The notes under the pieces were generated by a model. The model was not told the origin of the DNA. It did no database searches and saw nothing but the letters and a program-made list of their open reading frames with translations. From Flavobacteriaceae bacterium (GTDB lineage Bacteria > Bacteroidota > Bacteroidia > Flavobacteriales > Flavobacteriaceae), in contig CANHKZ010000006.1 of the NCBI GenBank assembly GCA_947461425.1, forward strand, positions 1 to 44,763: a stretch of DNA of 44,763 bases, in the 5' to 3' direction. Shown here in pieces: positions 16,848 to 25,800 of this stretch. A program made the position numbers and the translations under genes. Numbering within the stretch: position 1 is the first letter of the stretch; every line of letters starts with the position of its first letter.

Positions 16848-17333
16848 ATGGCCCTACACAAATTAGATCTTGACGAGTTTAACGAAGTAGATTATTATCT
16901 GATTGCAATACATACATCATTGGAAGATTATCGATTAGCTTATTTTATAAATCAACACCTTCCCATAAATTTAAGTAAAAGCAAAGCAGAAATTCTCATC
17001 AGAATTAAATTAGGGGAGACTCAATTTTCAAGATTTCACTTTGATGATGAGGACAATTTAATTTCATGGAATCTAATTCAAAACAAGAATGAAGTTATTG
17101 GAAAAAAAGAGATCACAAACCAAGATTTATTTTCAAACAATTCCCAGGAAGTGGCCACAAAAGTGTTTTTACTCCCCGAATTAAAAAAAGTAGATTATTT
17201 TTTAAAAATTGAAAGTGATACAAATTTACAAATAACAGATATCATCAAAAAATTGAAAACAATTAAAAGTCTTACAACAGTATATGTTGTTGAGACTGAA
17301 ACCATAAAATCAAAAAATAATTTAATTTTTTAA
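16848..17333 (+). CDS. IPExxxVDY family protein
   Basis: A 161-residue protein of unknown function, recognised by LLPELKKVDYFLKI, a variant of the I/L-PExxxVDY motif that names a Bacteroidetes-specific family. It has no signal peptide or membrane segment, so it is presumably cytoplasmic. It begins 114 nt after rnc with a near-consensus box (TATATTTA) upstream, and pyk starts 5 nt after its stop. The close linkage to pyk suggests co-expression but says little about its job. Confidence 0.85.
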   Translation: MALHKLDLDEFNEVDYYLIAIHTSLEDYRLAYFINQHLPINLSKSKAEILIRIKLGETQFSRFHFDDEDNLISWNLIQNKNEVIGKKEITNQDLFSNNSQEVATKVFLLPELKKVDYFLKIESDTNLQITDIIKKLKTIKSLTTVYVVETETIKSKNNLIF

Positions 17334-17338
17334 TAAAA

Positions 17339-18772
17339 ATGATTAATACCAACAAAAAAACAAAAATTGTAGCCACACTTGGACCTGCATGTAGTACAAG
17401 AGAAATCATCAAAGATATGATTGAGGCTGGAGTTAATGTATTTAGAATAAATTTTTCGCATGCTGACTATGAAGATGTTAAAGAGCGTATAAGTACTATT
17501 CGTAGTATCAATGAAGAGTTTGGTTACACAACAGCAATTTTAGCTGACTTACAAGGGCCTAAACTTCGTGTAGGGATTATGGAAGAAGGGGTAGTGGTTA
17601 ACGACGGTGATCTAATTACATTTACTACTGCCGAAGATATTATTGGAACTAAGGAAAGAGTTTTTATGAAATACAAAAACTTTCCAAACGATGTCAATCC
17701 AGGTGAAAGAATTTTGTTAGATGATGGAAAATTACTTTTTGAAATTGTCTCTACTGATAAAAAAACAGAGGTGGTTGCCAAAGTGATTCAAGGTGGTGAA
17801 TTGAAGTCTAAAAAAGGGGTTAATCTTCCGAATACCAAAATTTCACTACCAGCGATGACTGAAAAAGATATTGCTGATGCTATTTTTGCTATTGGTCAGC
17901 AAGTGGACTGGATTGCGCTTTCATTTGTGAAAAGACCACGAGATTTACAAGATCTTCAGGAATTAATTGCTGAACACTCTGAATTTAAAATTCCAATTAT
18001 TGCCAAAATCGAAATGCCAGAAGCATTAGAAAATATGGACAAAATTGTAGCCTATTGTGATGCTTTAATGGTGGCGCGTGGCGATTTAGGAGTGGAACTT
18101 CCCGCTCATGAGGTACCATTGGTGCAAAAAGAATTAATCGTAAGAGCTAAAACAGCCCGTATTCCTGTAATTGTTGCTACACAAATGATGGAAACGATGA
18201 TTACTAGTTTGACTCCCACACGTGCGGAAGTAAATGACGTAGCCAACTCAGTTATGGATGGTGCCGATGCGGTAATGCTTTCTGGGGAAACTGCAGCTGG
18301 AAATTATCCAGTTCAAGTAATCCAAAAAATGACTCAAATCATTGAAGCAGTTGAAGATTCTCCTCTTATTAAAGTTCCTCAAAATACACCACAGGTAAGA
18401 ACAAATCGTTTTGTCACTAAAACAATTTGTCAGCACGCTGCTCAAATGGCTAATGTGATCAAAGCAAAAGCAATTTGTACATTGACTAATAGTGGTTACA
18501 CCGCTTTCCAAATTTCATCTTGGAGACCTTCAGCACACATTTTGGTTTTTACATCCAACAAAAGAATATTAACGCAATTGAATCTGTTATGGGGAGTTAA
18601 ATCATTTTACTATTCTAAATCCGTAAGTACTGATGATACTGTAACCGATGTAAATGAAATTGCTAAACAAAAAGGGTTTGTTGAAAAAGGCGACTTCTTA
18701 ATCAACTTAGCTGCTATGCCTCTTACTGACAAAGGAATGGTAAACACATTACGAGTTTCTGAGGTAGAATAA
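17339..18772 (+). CDS. pyk: Pyruvate kinase
   Basis: A 477-residue enzyme making pyruvate and ATP from phosphoenolpyruvate, the last step of glycolysis. Motifs in order are KIVATLGPACSTREII, RINFSHADYED, ADLQGPKLRVG, IIAKIEMPEALENMD (active-site Lys), MVARGDLGVELP and TQMMETMI. The C-terminal regulatory domain covers about 350-477. It lies 5 nt behind the IPExxxVDY gene and ends at a strong terminator. Confidence 0.98.
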   Translation: MINTNKKTKIVATLGPACSTREIIKDMIEAGVNVFRINFSHADYEDVKERISTIRSINEEFGYTTAILADLQGPKLRVGIMEEGVVVNDGDLITFTTAEDIIGTKERVFMKYKNFPNDVNPGERILLDDGKLLFEIVSTDKKTEVVAKVIQGGELKSKKGVNLPNTKISLPAMTEKDIADAIFAIGQQVDWIALSFVKRPRDLQDLQELIAEHSEFKIPIIAKIEMPEALENMDKIVAYCDALMVARGDLGVELPAHEVPLVQKELIVRAKTARIPVIVATQMMETMITSLTPTRAEVNDVANSVMDGADAVMLSGETAAGNYPVQVIQKMTQIIEAVEDSPLIKVPQNTPQVRTNRFVTKTICQHAAQMANVIKAKAICTLTNSGYTAFQISSWRPSAHILVFTSNKRILTQLNLLWGVKSFYYSKSVSTDDTVTDVNEIAKQKGFVEKGDFLINLAAMPLTDKGMVNTLRVSEVE

Positions 18773-18791
18773 CATACGTCTTAAATAGTCG

Positions 18792-18822
18792 AAAGAGTCC
18801 TTCAATAGAAGGACTCTTTTAG
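18792..18822 (+). terminator. pyk terminator
   Basis: AAAGAGTCCTTC (18792-18803), loop AATA, GAAGGACTCTTT (18808-18819), then a T. The stem is a perfect 12 bp. Confidence 0.9.
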
Positions 18823-18870
18823 TTTAAAAAATTTAAGAATATTTAAACATTTTCATATCAAAATAAATTT

Positions 18871-18878
18871 TACTTTTG
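18871..18878 (+). promoter_or_regulatory. -7 box of the Bax-inhibitor-like gene
   Basis: TACTTTTG matches TAnnTTTG and lies 21 nt before the ATG. No clear -33 TTG. Confidence 0.5.
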
Positions 18879-18899
18879 AGAAACTAAATCTAATGTATT

Positions 18900-19661
18900 A
18901 TGAGTTCAAATTCAAAAAACCCGTTCTTAAACAATAAAGCGTTTACCTCAAGTAAAACAGAAGTTCATGAAGCAACTATAATTGGTCACGAACAAACGAT
19001 GACCATTGCCGGAACAATGAACAAAAGTTTAATTCTATTCTTACTATTAACTGCGGCTGCAATGATTACGTGGTGGATGGCTGCCAATGGACAAAGCCCT
19101 ATGGTTCCAATGATAGGCGGAGCAATAATGGGGCTTATTTTAGTTATAATTGCCACTTTCAAACCACAACTATCAGGCTATTTAGCTCCTGGTTATGCTA
19201 TTTTTGAAGGTTTATTCATCGGAGGGATTTCGGCGATTTTTGAAATCAAATATCCAGGAATTGTTACGCAAGCCGTAGGAGCTACTTTGGTAACTTTTGC
19301 TGTTTGCTTGGGGCTGTACCGTTTTAAAATTGTGCAAGTGACCGAGCGTTTTAAATCTATAGTTATCGCTTCTACTTTAGCAATAGGAACTTATTATATT
19401 ATCTCTTGGTTAATATCCTTATTCACTAGTTTTACTCCTGTTCACCATGGAAATTCTATGTGGAGTATCGGAATCAGTGTTTTTGTAATTGTGATAGCTG
19501 CCATGAATTTATTTTTGGACTTCGACCAAATTGAAGAAGGAACCAAAAGAAGAATGCCTAAATACATGGAATGGTATAGCGCTATGGGATTAATTATTAC
19601 CTTAGTTTGGTTGTACATCGAATTCTTACGTTTGCTTTCAAAATTAAATAGCAAGGACTAA
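18900..19661 (+). CDS. Bax inhibitor-1/YccA family membrane protein
   Basis: A 253-residue integral membrane protein with about seven hydrophobic helices after a 50-residue soluble N-terminus. The core GYAIFEGLFIGGISAIFE and the C-terminal LNLFLDFDQIEEG-like stretch (NLFLDFDQIEEGTKR, with conserved acidic residues) fit the BI-1/YccA-like family. Family members act as pH-sensitive calcium leak channels or as FtsH modulators; nothing here tells which. It is monocistronic between two terminators. Confidence 0.9.
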   Translation: MSSNSKNPFLNNKAFTSSKTEVHEATIIGHEQTMTIAGTMNKSLILFLLLTAAAMITWWMAANGQSPMVPMIGGAIMGLILVIIATFKPQLSGYLAPGYAIFEGLFIGGISAIFEIKYPGIVTQAVGATLVTFAVCLGLYRFKIVQVTERFKSIVIASTLAIGTYYIISWLISLFTSFTPVHHGNSMWSIGISVFVIVIAAMNLFLDFDQIEEGTKRRMPKYMEWYSAMGLIITLVWLYIEFLRLLSKLNSKD

Positions 19662-19676
19662 TTCCATTTTTTCAAT

Positions 19677-19719
19677 AAAAAACCCAACCTCATTATGAAA
19701 TCAATAATGGGGTTTTTTT
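19677..19719. terminator. Bidirectional terminator (Bax-inhibitor-like gene / dinB)
   Basis: AACCTCATTAT pairs with ATAATGGGGTT (one G-U pair) around GAAATCA. It has a T-run on the right and an A-run on the left. Confidence 0.8.
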
Positions 19720-19745
19720 ATAATGGCTGGAAAGTTGTTGCTATA

Positions 19746-20828
19746 TTAAAAAGCAAACTGCAATTGTACTACAACCGTTTTCTTTTGTTCTGTATTTAAA
19801 TTACTTAGTGAAATCCCTAGTAAACGAACCGAATCTTTCATTCGTTCTTGATACAACAACTCTTTTACATTTTCAATAATCAATGCTTTATCCGCGATAA
19901 AATAAGGAACCGTTTTACTCCTGGTTTGTTGCGTAAAATCGCTGTATTTGATTTTTAAAGTAACTGTTTTTCCTGCAATGTTGTATTTTTTTAGACGACG
20001 TTCAAGACTTGAAGCAATTTTTTCAAGTTGTTCTAACATAAAGATTTCCGAAGATAAATTGGCATCAAAAGTATGTTCTGCAGCAACTGATTTTGTGATT
20101 CGGTCAGGTTTCACTTCGCTAGTATGAATCCCACGAACGACTTGATAGTAAAATGCCCCAGATTTTCCAAAATGTTTTTCTAAAAAATCCAATGATTTAC
20201 TCTTTAATTCTAATCCGGTGAAAATTCCCAATTGGTACATTTTATCCGTTGTAACTTTGCCTACACCGTAAAATTTTCGAATAGGTAATTCCTCCAAAAA
20301 TAAAATGACATCATCCGGATTGACTGTTTTTTGGCCATTCGGCTTGTTGTAATCACTCGCAATTTTAGCGACAAATTTATTAACTGAAATTCCAGCTGAG
20401 GCGGTCAAGCCAACTTCATTTAAAATTCGCAAACGAATTTCTTGCGCCAATAAGGTGGCGCTTGGATTTCCTTTTTTATTCTGGGTAACATCTAAATACG
20501 CTTCATCTAGCGAAAGCGGTTCCACCAAATCAGTATAATCATTGAAAATGCTATGGATTTTTCTAGAAATTTCTTTGTACCTATCGAAACGAGGTTTTAC
20601 AAAAATAAGTTCCGGACAGTTTTTTTTAGCCAAAACACCACTAATAGCGCTACGAACGCCAAATTTTCTCGCCTCATAACTTGCTGCAGCCACAACACCT
20701 CTGTTTTCTGAACCACCAACGGCTATCGGTTTTCCTCGCAATTCAGGATTATCCATTTGCTCCACAGAAGCATAAAAAGCGTCCATGTCAATATGAATAA
20801 TTTTTCTATGAATAGTGATTTCAGACAT
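19746..20828 (-). CDS. dinB: DNA polymerase IV (Y family)
   Basis: A 360-residue translesion polymerase. The catalytic signatures are IHIDMDAFYASVEQ and EPLSLDEAYLDVT. RKFYGVGKVTTDKMYQLG is the helix-hairpin-helix of the thumb. The little-finger domain covers about 235-350. The C-terminal QLQFAF resembles a sliding-clamp-binding QLxLF peptide. The start cannot move far because the palm motif begins at residue 11. A -7 box ends 4 nt upstream, so the mRNA is predicted to be leaderless. It diverges from the CYTH gene. Confidence 0.96.
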   Translation of the reverse strand: MSEITIHRKIIHIDMDAFYASVEQMDNPELRGKPIAVGGSENRGVVAAASYEARKFGVRSAISGVLAKKNCPELIFVKPRFDRYKEISRKIHSIFNDYTDLVEPLSLDEAYLDVTQNKKGNPSATLLAQEIRLRILNEVGLTASAGISVNKFVAKIASDYNKPNGQKTVNPDDVILFLEELPIRKFYGVGKVTTDKMYQLGIFTGLELKSKSLDFLEKHFGKSGAFYYQVVRGIHTSEVKPDRITKSVAAEHTFDANLSSEIFMLEQLEKIASSLERRLKKYNIAGKTVTLKIKYSDFTQQTRSKTVPYFIADKALIIENVKELLYQERMKDSVRLLGISLSNLNTEQKKTVVVQLQFAF

Positions 20829-20832
20829 GAGG

Positions 20833-20859
20833 CAAATTTATACAAAAAGGTTTAGTCAA
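20833..20859 (-). promoter_or_regulatory. dinB promoter
   Basis: On the minus strand TTG (20859-20857), 16 bp, TAAATTTG (20840-20833). The box ends 4 nt before the dinB ATG, the same spacing as at rbfA. No LexA-like palindrome is obvious. Confidence 0.6.
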
Positions 20860-20866
20860 AAAAAAC

Positions 20867-20874
20867 TAACTTTG
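20867..20874 (+). promoter_or_regulatory. -7 box of the CYTH gene
   Basis: TAACTTTG matches TAnnTTTG, 21 nt before the ATG at 20896. It lies just 8 nt beyond the dinB -33 region, so the divergent promoters are back to back. Confidence 0.55.
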
Positions 20875-20895
20875 AAGTCAAGAATAGCATTGAAC

Positions 20896-21363
20896 ATGAT
20901 AGAAATAGAACGGAAATTTTTAGTTGTTTCCAACGCATTTAAAAGCGATGCTTTGCGCAAAAGTCATATTGCTCAGGGTTATTTAAGCGCTGTGCCAGAA
21001 CGCACAGTACGTGTGCGCATAAAAGACGAAAAAGGTTTTCTTACAATTAAAGGAAAATCCAATAAAACAGGGCTATCGCGTTTTGAATGGGAAAAAGAAA
21101 TTTTAATTTCTGAGGCTAAAGAACTGTTATTACTATGCGAAAAAGGAGTAATTGAAAAAATTAGGTATGAAATACAAGTAGGCCAACATGTATTTGAGGT
21201 AGATGAATTTAGTGGGGAAAACGAAGGATTGCTAATTGCAGAAATCGAATTACAATCGGAATCTGAATATTTTGAAAAACCAAGTTGGCTAGGACAAGAA
21301 GTAACGCAAGATCATCGCTATTACAATTCGTATTTAAGCCAAAATCCTTTTAGTAGTTGGTAA
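20896..21363 (+). CDS. CYTH domain protein (triphosphate tunnel metalloenzyme)
   Basis: A 155-residue CYTH protein. The N-terminal MIEIERKFLV carries the ExExK signature. TVRVRIKDEKGFLTIKGKS and FEVDEFSGENEGLLIAEIEL supply the alternating basic and acidic tunnel residues. Members hydrolyse tripolyphosphate or nucleoside triphosphates; a CyaB-type cyclase role is less likely for this short form. The tracked start at 20815 lies inside dinB and the promoter region; the ATG at 20896 begins exactly at the family motif. Its stop is 1 nt from that of the convergent rlpA. Confidence 0.93.
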   Translation: MIEIERKFLVVSNAFKSDALRKSHIAQGYLSAVPERTVRVRIKDEKGFLTIKGKSNKTGLSRFEWEKEILISEAKELLLLCEKGVIEKIRYEIQVGQHVFEVDEFSGENEGLLIAEIELQSESEYFEKPSWLGQEVTQDHRYYNSYLSQNPFSSW

Positions 21364-21364
21364 T

Positions 21365-21853
21365 TTAGTTTTCTATAATTTCAATTTTAACACGCAACAT
21401 TCCGCTTTTTTTATTGTCAGCAAGATCCATAAAAGCTCTTTTTGTTAAATCAATTTCTCTCGAACGGACAAAAGGACCTCTGTCTGTAATTTCTACAATA
21501 ACTGATCTACCATTAGCTTCATTTGTTACCTTAACTTTTGTGCCAAAAGGCAATTTTTTGTGTGCTGCAGTATAACTACTATTATTGAATTTTTTACCAC
21601 TAGTGGTTCTTCTTCCATTAAACTTATCTGCGTAGTAGGATGCAATAGCTGATTTTTTAAAAGCCTTTAGCTCAAGTGGCTTAACTGGAATACTATCAAT
21701 TGTAACAATGTCAGTTGCTACAGTTTTGCTTTTTTTAAGGGTGTCTTTTGCAATTTTTGCAATTATAGTTTTCTGTTTATTCAGAGTGTTGGTTTGACTC
21801 CAAGCCAAGCCAGCCGATAAAACAAAACACAACAGTATCAAACCTTTTTTCAT
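21365..21853 (-). CDS. rlpA: RlpA-like septal ring lytic transglycosylase (no SPOR domain)
   Basis: A 162-residue secreted protein with a signal peptide (MKKGLILLCFVLSAGLAWSQ). The C-terminal half is a double-psi beta-barrel: ASYYADKFNGRRTTSGKKFN, LPFGTKVKVTN and VEITDRGPFVRSREIDLT are RlpA hallmarks. RlpA cleaves peptidoglycan glycan strands at division sites. The SPOR domain found in proteobacterial RlpA is absent, as is common for the short Bacteroidetes form. The signal has no lipobox, so it is probably periplasmic and soluble. Confidence 0.9.
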   Translation of the reverse strand: MKKGLILLCFVLSAGLAWSQTNTLNKQKTIIAKIAKDTLKKSKTVATDIVTIDSIPVKPLELKAFKKSAIASYYADKFNGRRTTSGKKFNNSSYTAAHKKLPFGTKVKVTNEANGRSVIVEITDRGPFVRSREIDLTKRAFMDLADNKKSGMLRVKIEIIEN

Positions 21854-21881
21854 GTTTGCAATTTTTAATTAGAAATTGGGA

Positions 21882-21905
21882 TAAAAAAAGCCCTTTTCAG
21901 GACTT
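21882..21905 (-). terminator. Terminator of the four-helix membrane protein gene
   Basis: Read leftward, AAGTCCT pairs with AGGGCTT (one G-U pair) around GAAA, followed by TTTTT. It sits between the membrane protein stop and the rlpA start. Confidence 0.65.
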
Positions 21906-21911
21906 GAGTTT

Positions 21912-22334
21912 TTAGAACCATAGACTCCAGGGAATTCTACTCAGAATTAAAACCAAACCTATTCCGTAAAAAATAGCGATAGATTGGAATTTAGCTTCAT
22001 TAGTAGCTGCTTTTTTATGTTTAGACCAACCCATAGTAATTAATACTATAGCAATGATATTGATCAAAGGATGTTCTAAAGAAGTCAATCGGTAGGCTTC
22101 ATTCTTCATTTGTCCAAAAACAGCGGACCCAAGTGGTGATAAAAAATACAATACTAAACCAACCAACAATTGAATATGAGTTACTATTAAAGCAAATAAA
22201 GCAATTTTACGATCTTTAGCTGAGAATTCTTTGTGAGATGATTTCCCAATAAAGGAATTTACTACTGCTATTACTAAAAGTAAAATAGCTAAATAGGCCC
22301 AGCCAGAGTGAAATTTTTGAATGAAATTGTACAT
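21912..22334 (-). CDS. Small four-helix membrane protein (cytochrome b-like annotation class)
   Basis: A 140-residue protein with four predicted membrane helices (about 10-28, 44-64, 83-100 and 117-134). Conserved-looking His residues occur in KFHSGWAYLA, THIQLLVGL and SLEHPLINI; similar flavobacterial proteins are often labelled cytochrome B, and these His residues could bind haem. That is inference. The tracked start (22358) lies inside a -7 box (22363-22356). The ATG at 22334 (MYNFIQKFHSGWAYL) is preferred and leaves a leader of about 18 nt. Confidence 0.75.
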   Translation of the reverse strand: MYNFIQKFHSGWAYLAILLLVIAVVNSFIGKSSHKEFSAKDRKIALFALIVTHIQLLVGLVLYFLSPLGSAVFGQMKNEAYRLTSLEHPLINIIAIVLITMGWSKHKKAATNEAKFQSIAIFYGIGLVLILSRIPWSLWF

Positions 22335-22355
22335 ATTATTTATTTTATTGAATTT

Positions 22356-22363
22356 CAAATATA
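22356..22363 (-). promoter_or_regulatory. -7 box of the four-helix membrane protein gene
   Basis: CAAATATA on the + strand is TATATTTG on the minus strand, 21 nt before the ATG at 22334. It excludes the tracked start. Confidence 0.5.
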
Positions 22364-22378
22364 GTAAAAAAACGGTAT

Positions 22379-22417
22379 AAAAAAAACGGCAACTCCTTTA
22401 AAAAAGAGTTGCCGTTT
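22379..22417 (-). terminator. TonB-receptor gene terminator
   Basis: AAACGGCAACTC (22384-22395) pairs perfectly with GAGTTGCCGTTT (22406-22417). Read leftward it is followed by a T-run. Confidence 0.92.
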
Positions 22418-22433
22418 GTAAATTACTTTAAAA

Positions 22434-25400
22434 TTATTTTCCGAAAATATATCTTAATGTGAACTGTGCAGTCCATACATCAAATACACTTGCATTTTTT
22501 TGGAAAGTATTTCTTATTAAAGTTCTAGTACCATTAGCCTCTGTTTGAGTGGCTAATTGATAATATGGAACATCAGAAACAGTAGTTCTAAAATTCAAAG
22601 GGTTTGTAGTAGTAACTCTTTGAGAAATACCCCAATCTTTGTTCAATAAATTTCCGAAATTCAAGATATCAGCTCTGAATTGAAAGTTATTTTGTTTTCC
22701 TGCAATTTTAATATAAAAATCTTGAGTTACAGAAAAATCAACTCGGTGCAACATTGGTAAAACTCTTGCGTTACGATCTACATATTGTCCTCTTTTAGTT
22801 CTCAAATAAGAATCTTGATTAATAAACCCTTCAAATGCAGCTTGTTGGTCAGCTTCACTATAAATTGTTGATACCCCGTTGCTTACAACAGTCAATGGTT
22901 GAAAACGGATTTGATCCCCTTTCAAAGGCACGTATAATAAATCATTAAAATTGGCACCATCACCATTCATATCACCTCCATAAGAGAATGAAAAAGCTCC
23001 TGTTTGTTCACCAATATATCCTAAATTAAATGAAGTAGAACCTCCGTATTTATCACCATAGTTAATTTTGTATCCAAAAATACCAACTAAACGATTAGGT
23101 GTATTGTTGTTAGAGTCTGACAACATTAAATCATTGTTACCATTTACTGATCTTGCACCAGTCCATGATCCTGCAGCAATAGATCCTGCAGACATTAAGT
23201 CAGTTGCCTTAGATCTTGTATAAGCAACAGATCCCCAAAAACCATTAGAGTATGGATACTCAAGTTTAAAAGTAGTAGAGTAAAAATAACCCTCATTTGT
23301 GTTTTCTAAAACAACAGCACTTGATACATTGTCATTGATTCTGTTTCCAGGATCGGTTCTTGCATATCTTGGTCTGTTATCAGGACCAGAAAAAGTACCT
23401 ACTGGCTTTTCTAAGTTAGCATTGTAGTAATTAATTGCATTGATATTTTTACTATAAATTCCTTCAATCGTTCCAACTAATCCAAAAGGTAATTTCTTAT
23501 CAATTGCAAAGTTAGTTTTCCATGTTTGTGGAAATTTAAAATTTCTATCTGTTAAAGCTAATTCAATTGTAGATGGCAATGTAGCCACTGCAGGTGTAAA
23601 ATATTGTTGCGGATTTGGGGTAAATCCATAACCTCCTGCTGTTAAAGCAGTACCACTTGCATCTACAAAACCAGTTAAAACTCCGTTGTTACCAACAGCA
23701 TTTGATAAAAATACAGCTGGTGGACGTCCGGTGAAAATTCCTGTACCACCACGGAATTGTGTAGTAGTATCATCATAAAGATCGTAGTTAAATCCAAATC
23801 TTGGTTCGAACAAAATTTGAGTATCTGGCATATTCCCTGTATTGAATTTTTGACCGTTAGCAAATGTTAAAGTGTTTACTAATGGGTTCTCTAACGCAGT
23901 ATTTTCAAAAGATACAGCAGTAGCTCTAATACCAAATGTTAATCTTAATTTATCGGATGGCTTGTACTCATCTTGAGCATAAGCGTCAAATTTATTGTAC
24001 TTTAATACTTGCATTGGATCTACGTTTCCTGGCAAAGCAGAATATCTAAATTGAAAACGACCTGGTAGAAGTGTAGATGGAGCATTTCCATTTGCAGCAG
24101 ATTGAGATGCAGCCGCTTTAAAATCAGCAATAGAGTTAAATATATAAACTCCGTTAGACCCTGGGAAAAACAAGTTATTTGAAATAAAACGTTCAAAATT
24201 AGCTCCCAAAACTACTGTGTGCTTCCCTAAATTTCCAGTTACATTATTTGTAAAGTGTAAAGTAGAATAATCTAATTTATTAGCATTAGTAAAAGGATCT
24301 AACCCAAGTGAAACTAATGTTGGAGCAGTAGCTGATCCGTTTCTAATATCAATTGTTGGAAAAAGACCTCCACCTTGTAATCCTCTGTCTTCGTTTTGGT
24401 AGTCATATCCTGCAATGAAGTTATTACTCCATCTATTAGAAAGTTTACTATTCAATTCTAAAACAATTGACTGAGTGTTGTCATTTTGTAAATACCCACT
24501 GTTTTTGAAAGACATTGCTTCTGCACGAGAAGTTCTATTCCCCAAACCTAAAGAGTTAGAATTAGACATTAAAATATCTGAATACGAGTCATTTTGAACA
24601 TAACGCAATGACATCTTATGATTGTCATTAATATTCCAATCTAACCTTGCTAAAAACTTAGTAGATTTACTTACTGCATCAAAATTTTCCCATGGTCCAG
24701 TTTCATATTTGAAAGTATTTTTCATGAAATCAGACAAGTCTTGCATTTGAGCAAAAGTTGGCAAAGAAACTTGTGCTCCTCCGTTAGGAGATCCAGTAGA
24801 CGTCCATGTAGTAGCTGGTTGTGTTCTTTCAACTGTTTCAAAGTTAGCAAATATGAATAATTTATCTTTGATAATAGGAGCTCCAATTCTTGCTCCTACT
24901 ATGTTTTCGTCAAACTTCCCAGAAATAACTTTCACTGGTCCAGCATCTTGACCTAAATAGGTTTTACTGTTGCTTCTGAATGAGTTGTACACAGATCCTT
25001 CGATTTCATTTGTACCACTTCGTGTAACAGCATTAATTCCTGATCCTGTAAATCCAGACTGACGCACATCAAAAGGTGCAATATTTACTTGTAACTGATC
25101 GATCGCGTCTAAAGAAATCGCAGTTGTTCCTGTTCTTCCTCCAGCTTGAGCATCATTACCTAATCCAAATCCGTTATTAAAAACAGATCCGTCAATTGTA
25201 AAATTATTAAAACGAGAATCTTGCCCTCCAAAAGATCCATTACTTCCTGCATTCGCATTGTATTTAGTAATAGAATTGATTGAACGAGAACCAATAACTG
25301 GAACTGCATTCAACTGACGATTGTTGAACGTTTGTGATGCGCCAGTTTTCCCTTTTGAAAACAAACCGCTACCATTGTTTTTAGTAATTACTACTTCTTT

Positions 25401-25736
25401 CAAAGCGTTTACTTCTTCTGCTAAAACAAAATTAACATTCGCAGAGTTTCCTAGAGGCGCGTTAATTTCTGTAATTTCAGAAGTTTTGTAACTTGGGTAG
25501 GATACTTTAACAGTATACGGCCCACCTGGTCTTACTGAAGGAATACTATATCCTCCATTAACATTAGTTTCACCATAGTATTTTGTCCCAGTTGGTGTAT
25601 GAACCGCCTGTACAGTTACTCCTGGTAACTTTTCTCCTGAATTACTCTTAACAGTACCAGTTATAGATGAACTAGTAACCTGTGAATACCCAAAAATGGA
25701 GAAGAAAAAAACAATAATTAATGTAATTTTTTTCAT
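22434..25736 (-). CDS. Oar-like TonB-dependent receptor with carboxypeptidase-regulatory-like domain
   Basis: An 1100-residue outer-membrane protein. It has a signal peptide (to about residue 18, ..IFGYSQ), then a CarboxypepD-regulatory-like domain (about 22-110, SITGTVKSNSGEKLPGVTV). A plug-like region follows (about 110-240, including DAIDQLQVNIAPFDVRQSGF and GINAVTRSGTNE), then a large beta-barrel ending in QFTLRYIFGK with a terminal aromatic beta-signal. This layout fits Oar/OmpA-like receptors of Bacteroidetes and Myxococcus. No SusD partner lies next to it, so a glycan-uptake pair is unlikely. The substrate is unknown. It is monocistronic, with its own promoter and terminator. Confidence 0.92.
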   Translation of the reverse strand: MKKITLIIVFFFSIFGYSQVTSSSITGTVKSNSGEKLPGVTVQAVHTPTGTKYYGETNVNGGYSIPSVRPGGPYTVKVSYPSYKTSEITEINAPLGNSANVNFVLAEEVNALKEVVITKNNGSGLFSKGKTGASQTFNNRQLNAVPVIGSRSINSITKYNANAGSNGSFGGQDSRFNNFTIDGSVFNNGFGLGNDAQAGGRTGTTAISLDAIDQLQVNIAPFDVRQSGFTGSGINAVTRSGTNEIEGSVYNSFRSNSKTYLGQDAGPVKVISGKFDENIVGARIGAPIIKDKLFIFANFETVERTQPATTWTSTGSPNGGAQVSLPTFAQMQDLSDFMKNTFKYETGPWENFDAVSKSTKFLARLDWNINDNHKMSLRYVQNDSYSDILMSNSNSLGLGNRTSRAEAMSFKNSGYLQNDNTQSIVLELNSKLSNRWSNNFIAGYDYQNEDRGLQGGGLFPTIDIRNGSATAPTLVSLGLDPFTNANKLDYSTLHFTNNVTGNLGKHTVVLGANFERFISNNLFFPGSNGVYIFNSIADFKAAASQSAANGNAPSTLLPGRFQFRYSALPGNVDPMQVLKYNKFDAYAQDEYKPSDKLRLTFGIRATAVSFENTALENPLVNTLTFANGQKFNTGNMPDTQILFEPRFGFNYDLYDDTTTQFRGGTGIFTGRPPAVFLSNAVGNNGVLTGFVDASGTALTAGGYGFTPNPQQYFTPAVATLPSTIELALTDRNFKFPQTWKTNFAIDKKLPFGLVGTIEGIYSKNINAINYYNANLEKPVGTFSGPDNRPRYARTDPGNRINDNVSSAVVLENTNEGYFYSTTFKLEYPYSNGFWGSVAYTRSKATDLMSAGSIAAGSWTGARSVNGNNDLMLSDSNNNTPNRLVGIFGYKINYGDKYGGSTSFNLGYIGEQTGAFSFSYGGDMNGDGANFNDLLYVPLKGDQIRFQPLTVVSNGVSTIYSEADQQAAFEGFINQDSYLRTKRGQYVDRNARVLPMLHRVDFSVTQDFYIKIAGKQNNFQFRADILNFGNLLNKDWGISQRVTTTNPLNFRTTVSDVPYYQLATQTEANGTRTLIRNTFQKNASVFDVWTAQFTLRYIFGK

Positions 25737-25775
25737 TTTAAGTTGTTTTAATTTATTTTAGTGTTTATTTTTTGG

Positions 25776-25783
25776 CAAAATTA
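25776..25783 (-). promoter_or_regulatory. -7 box of the TonB-receptor gene
   Basis: CAAAATTA on the + strand is TAATTTTG on the minus strand. The predicted leader is about 35 nt. A TTG (25813-25811) is 27 bp away, too far for an ideal -33. Confidence 0.5.
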
Positions 25784-25800
25784 TAACAATTTTATCTTTA

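Noticed and set aside
21361-21367. Missing terminator between the convergent CYTH and rlpA genes
   Set aside because: The stops are 1 nt apart, so some mutual read-through is likely, but this is common in compact genomes and gives no specific lead.
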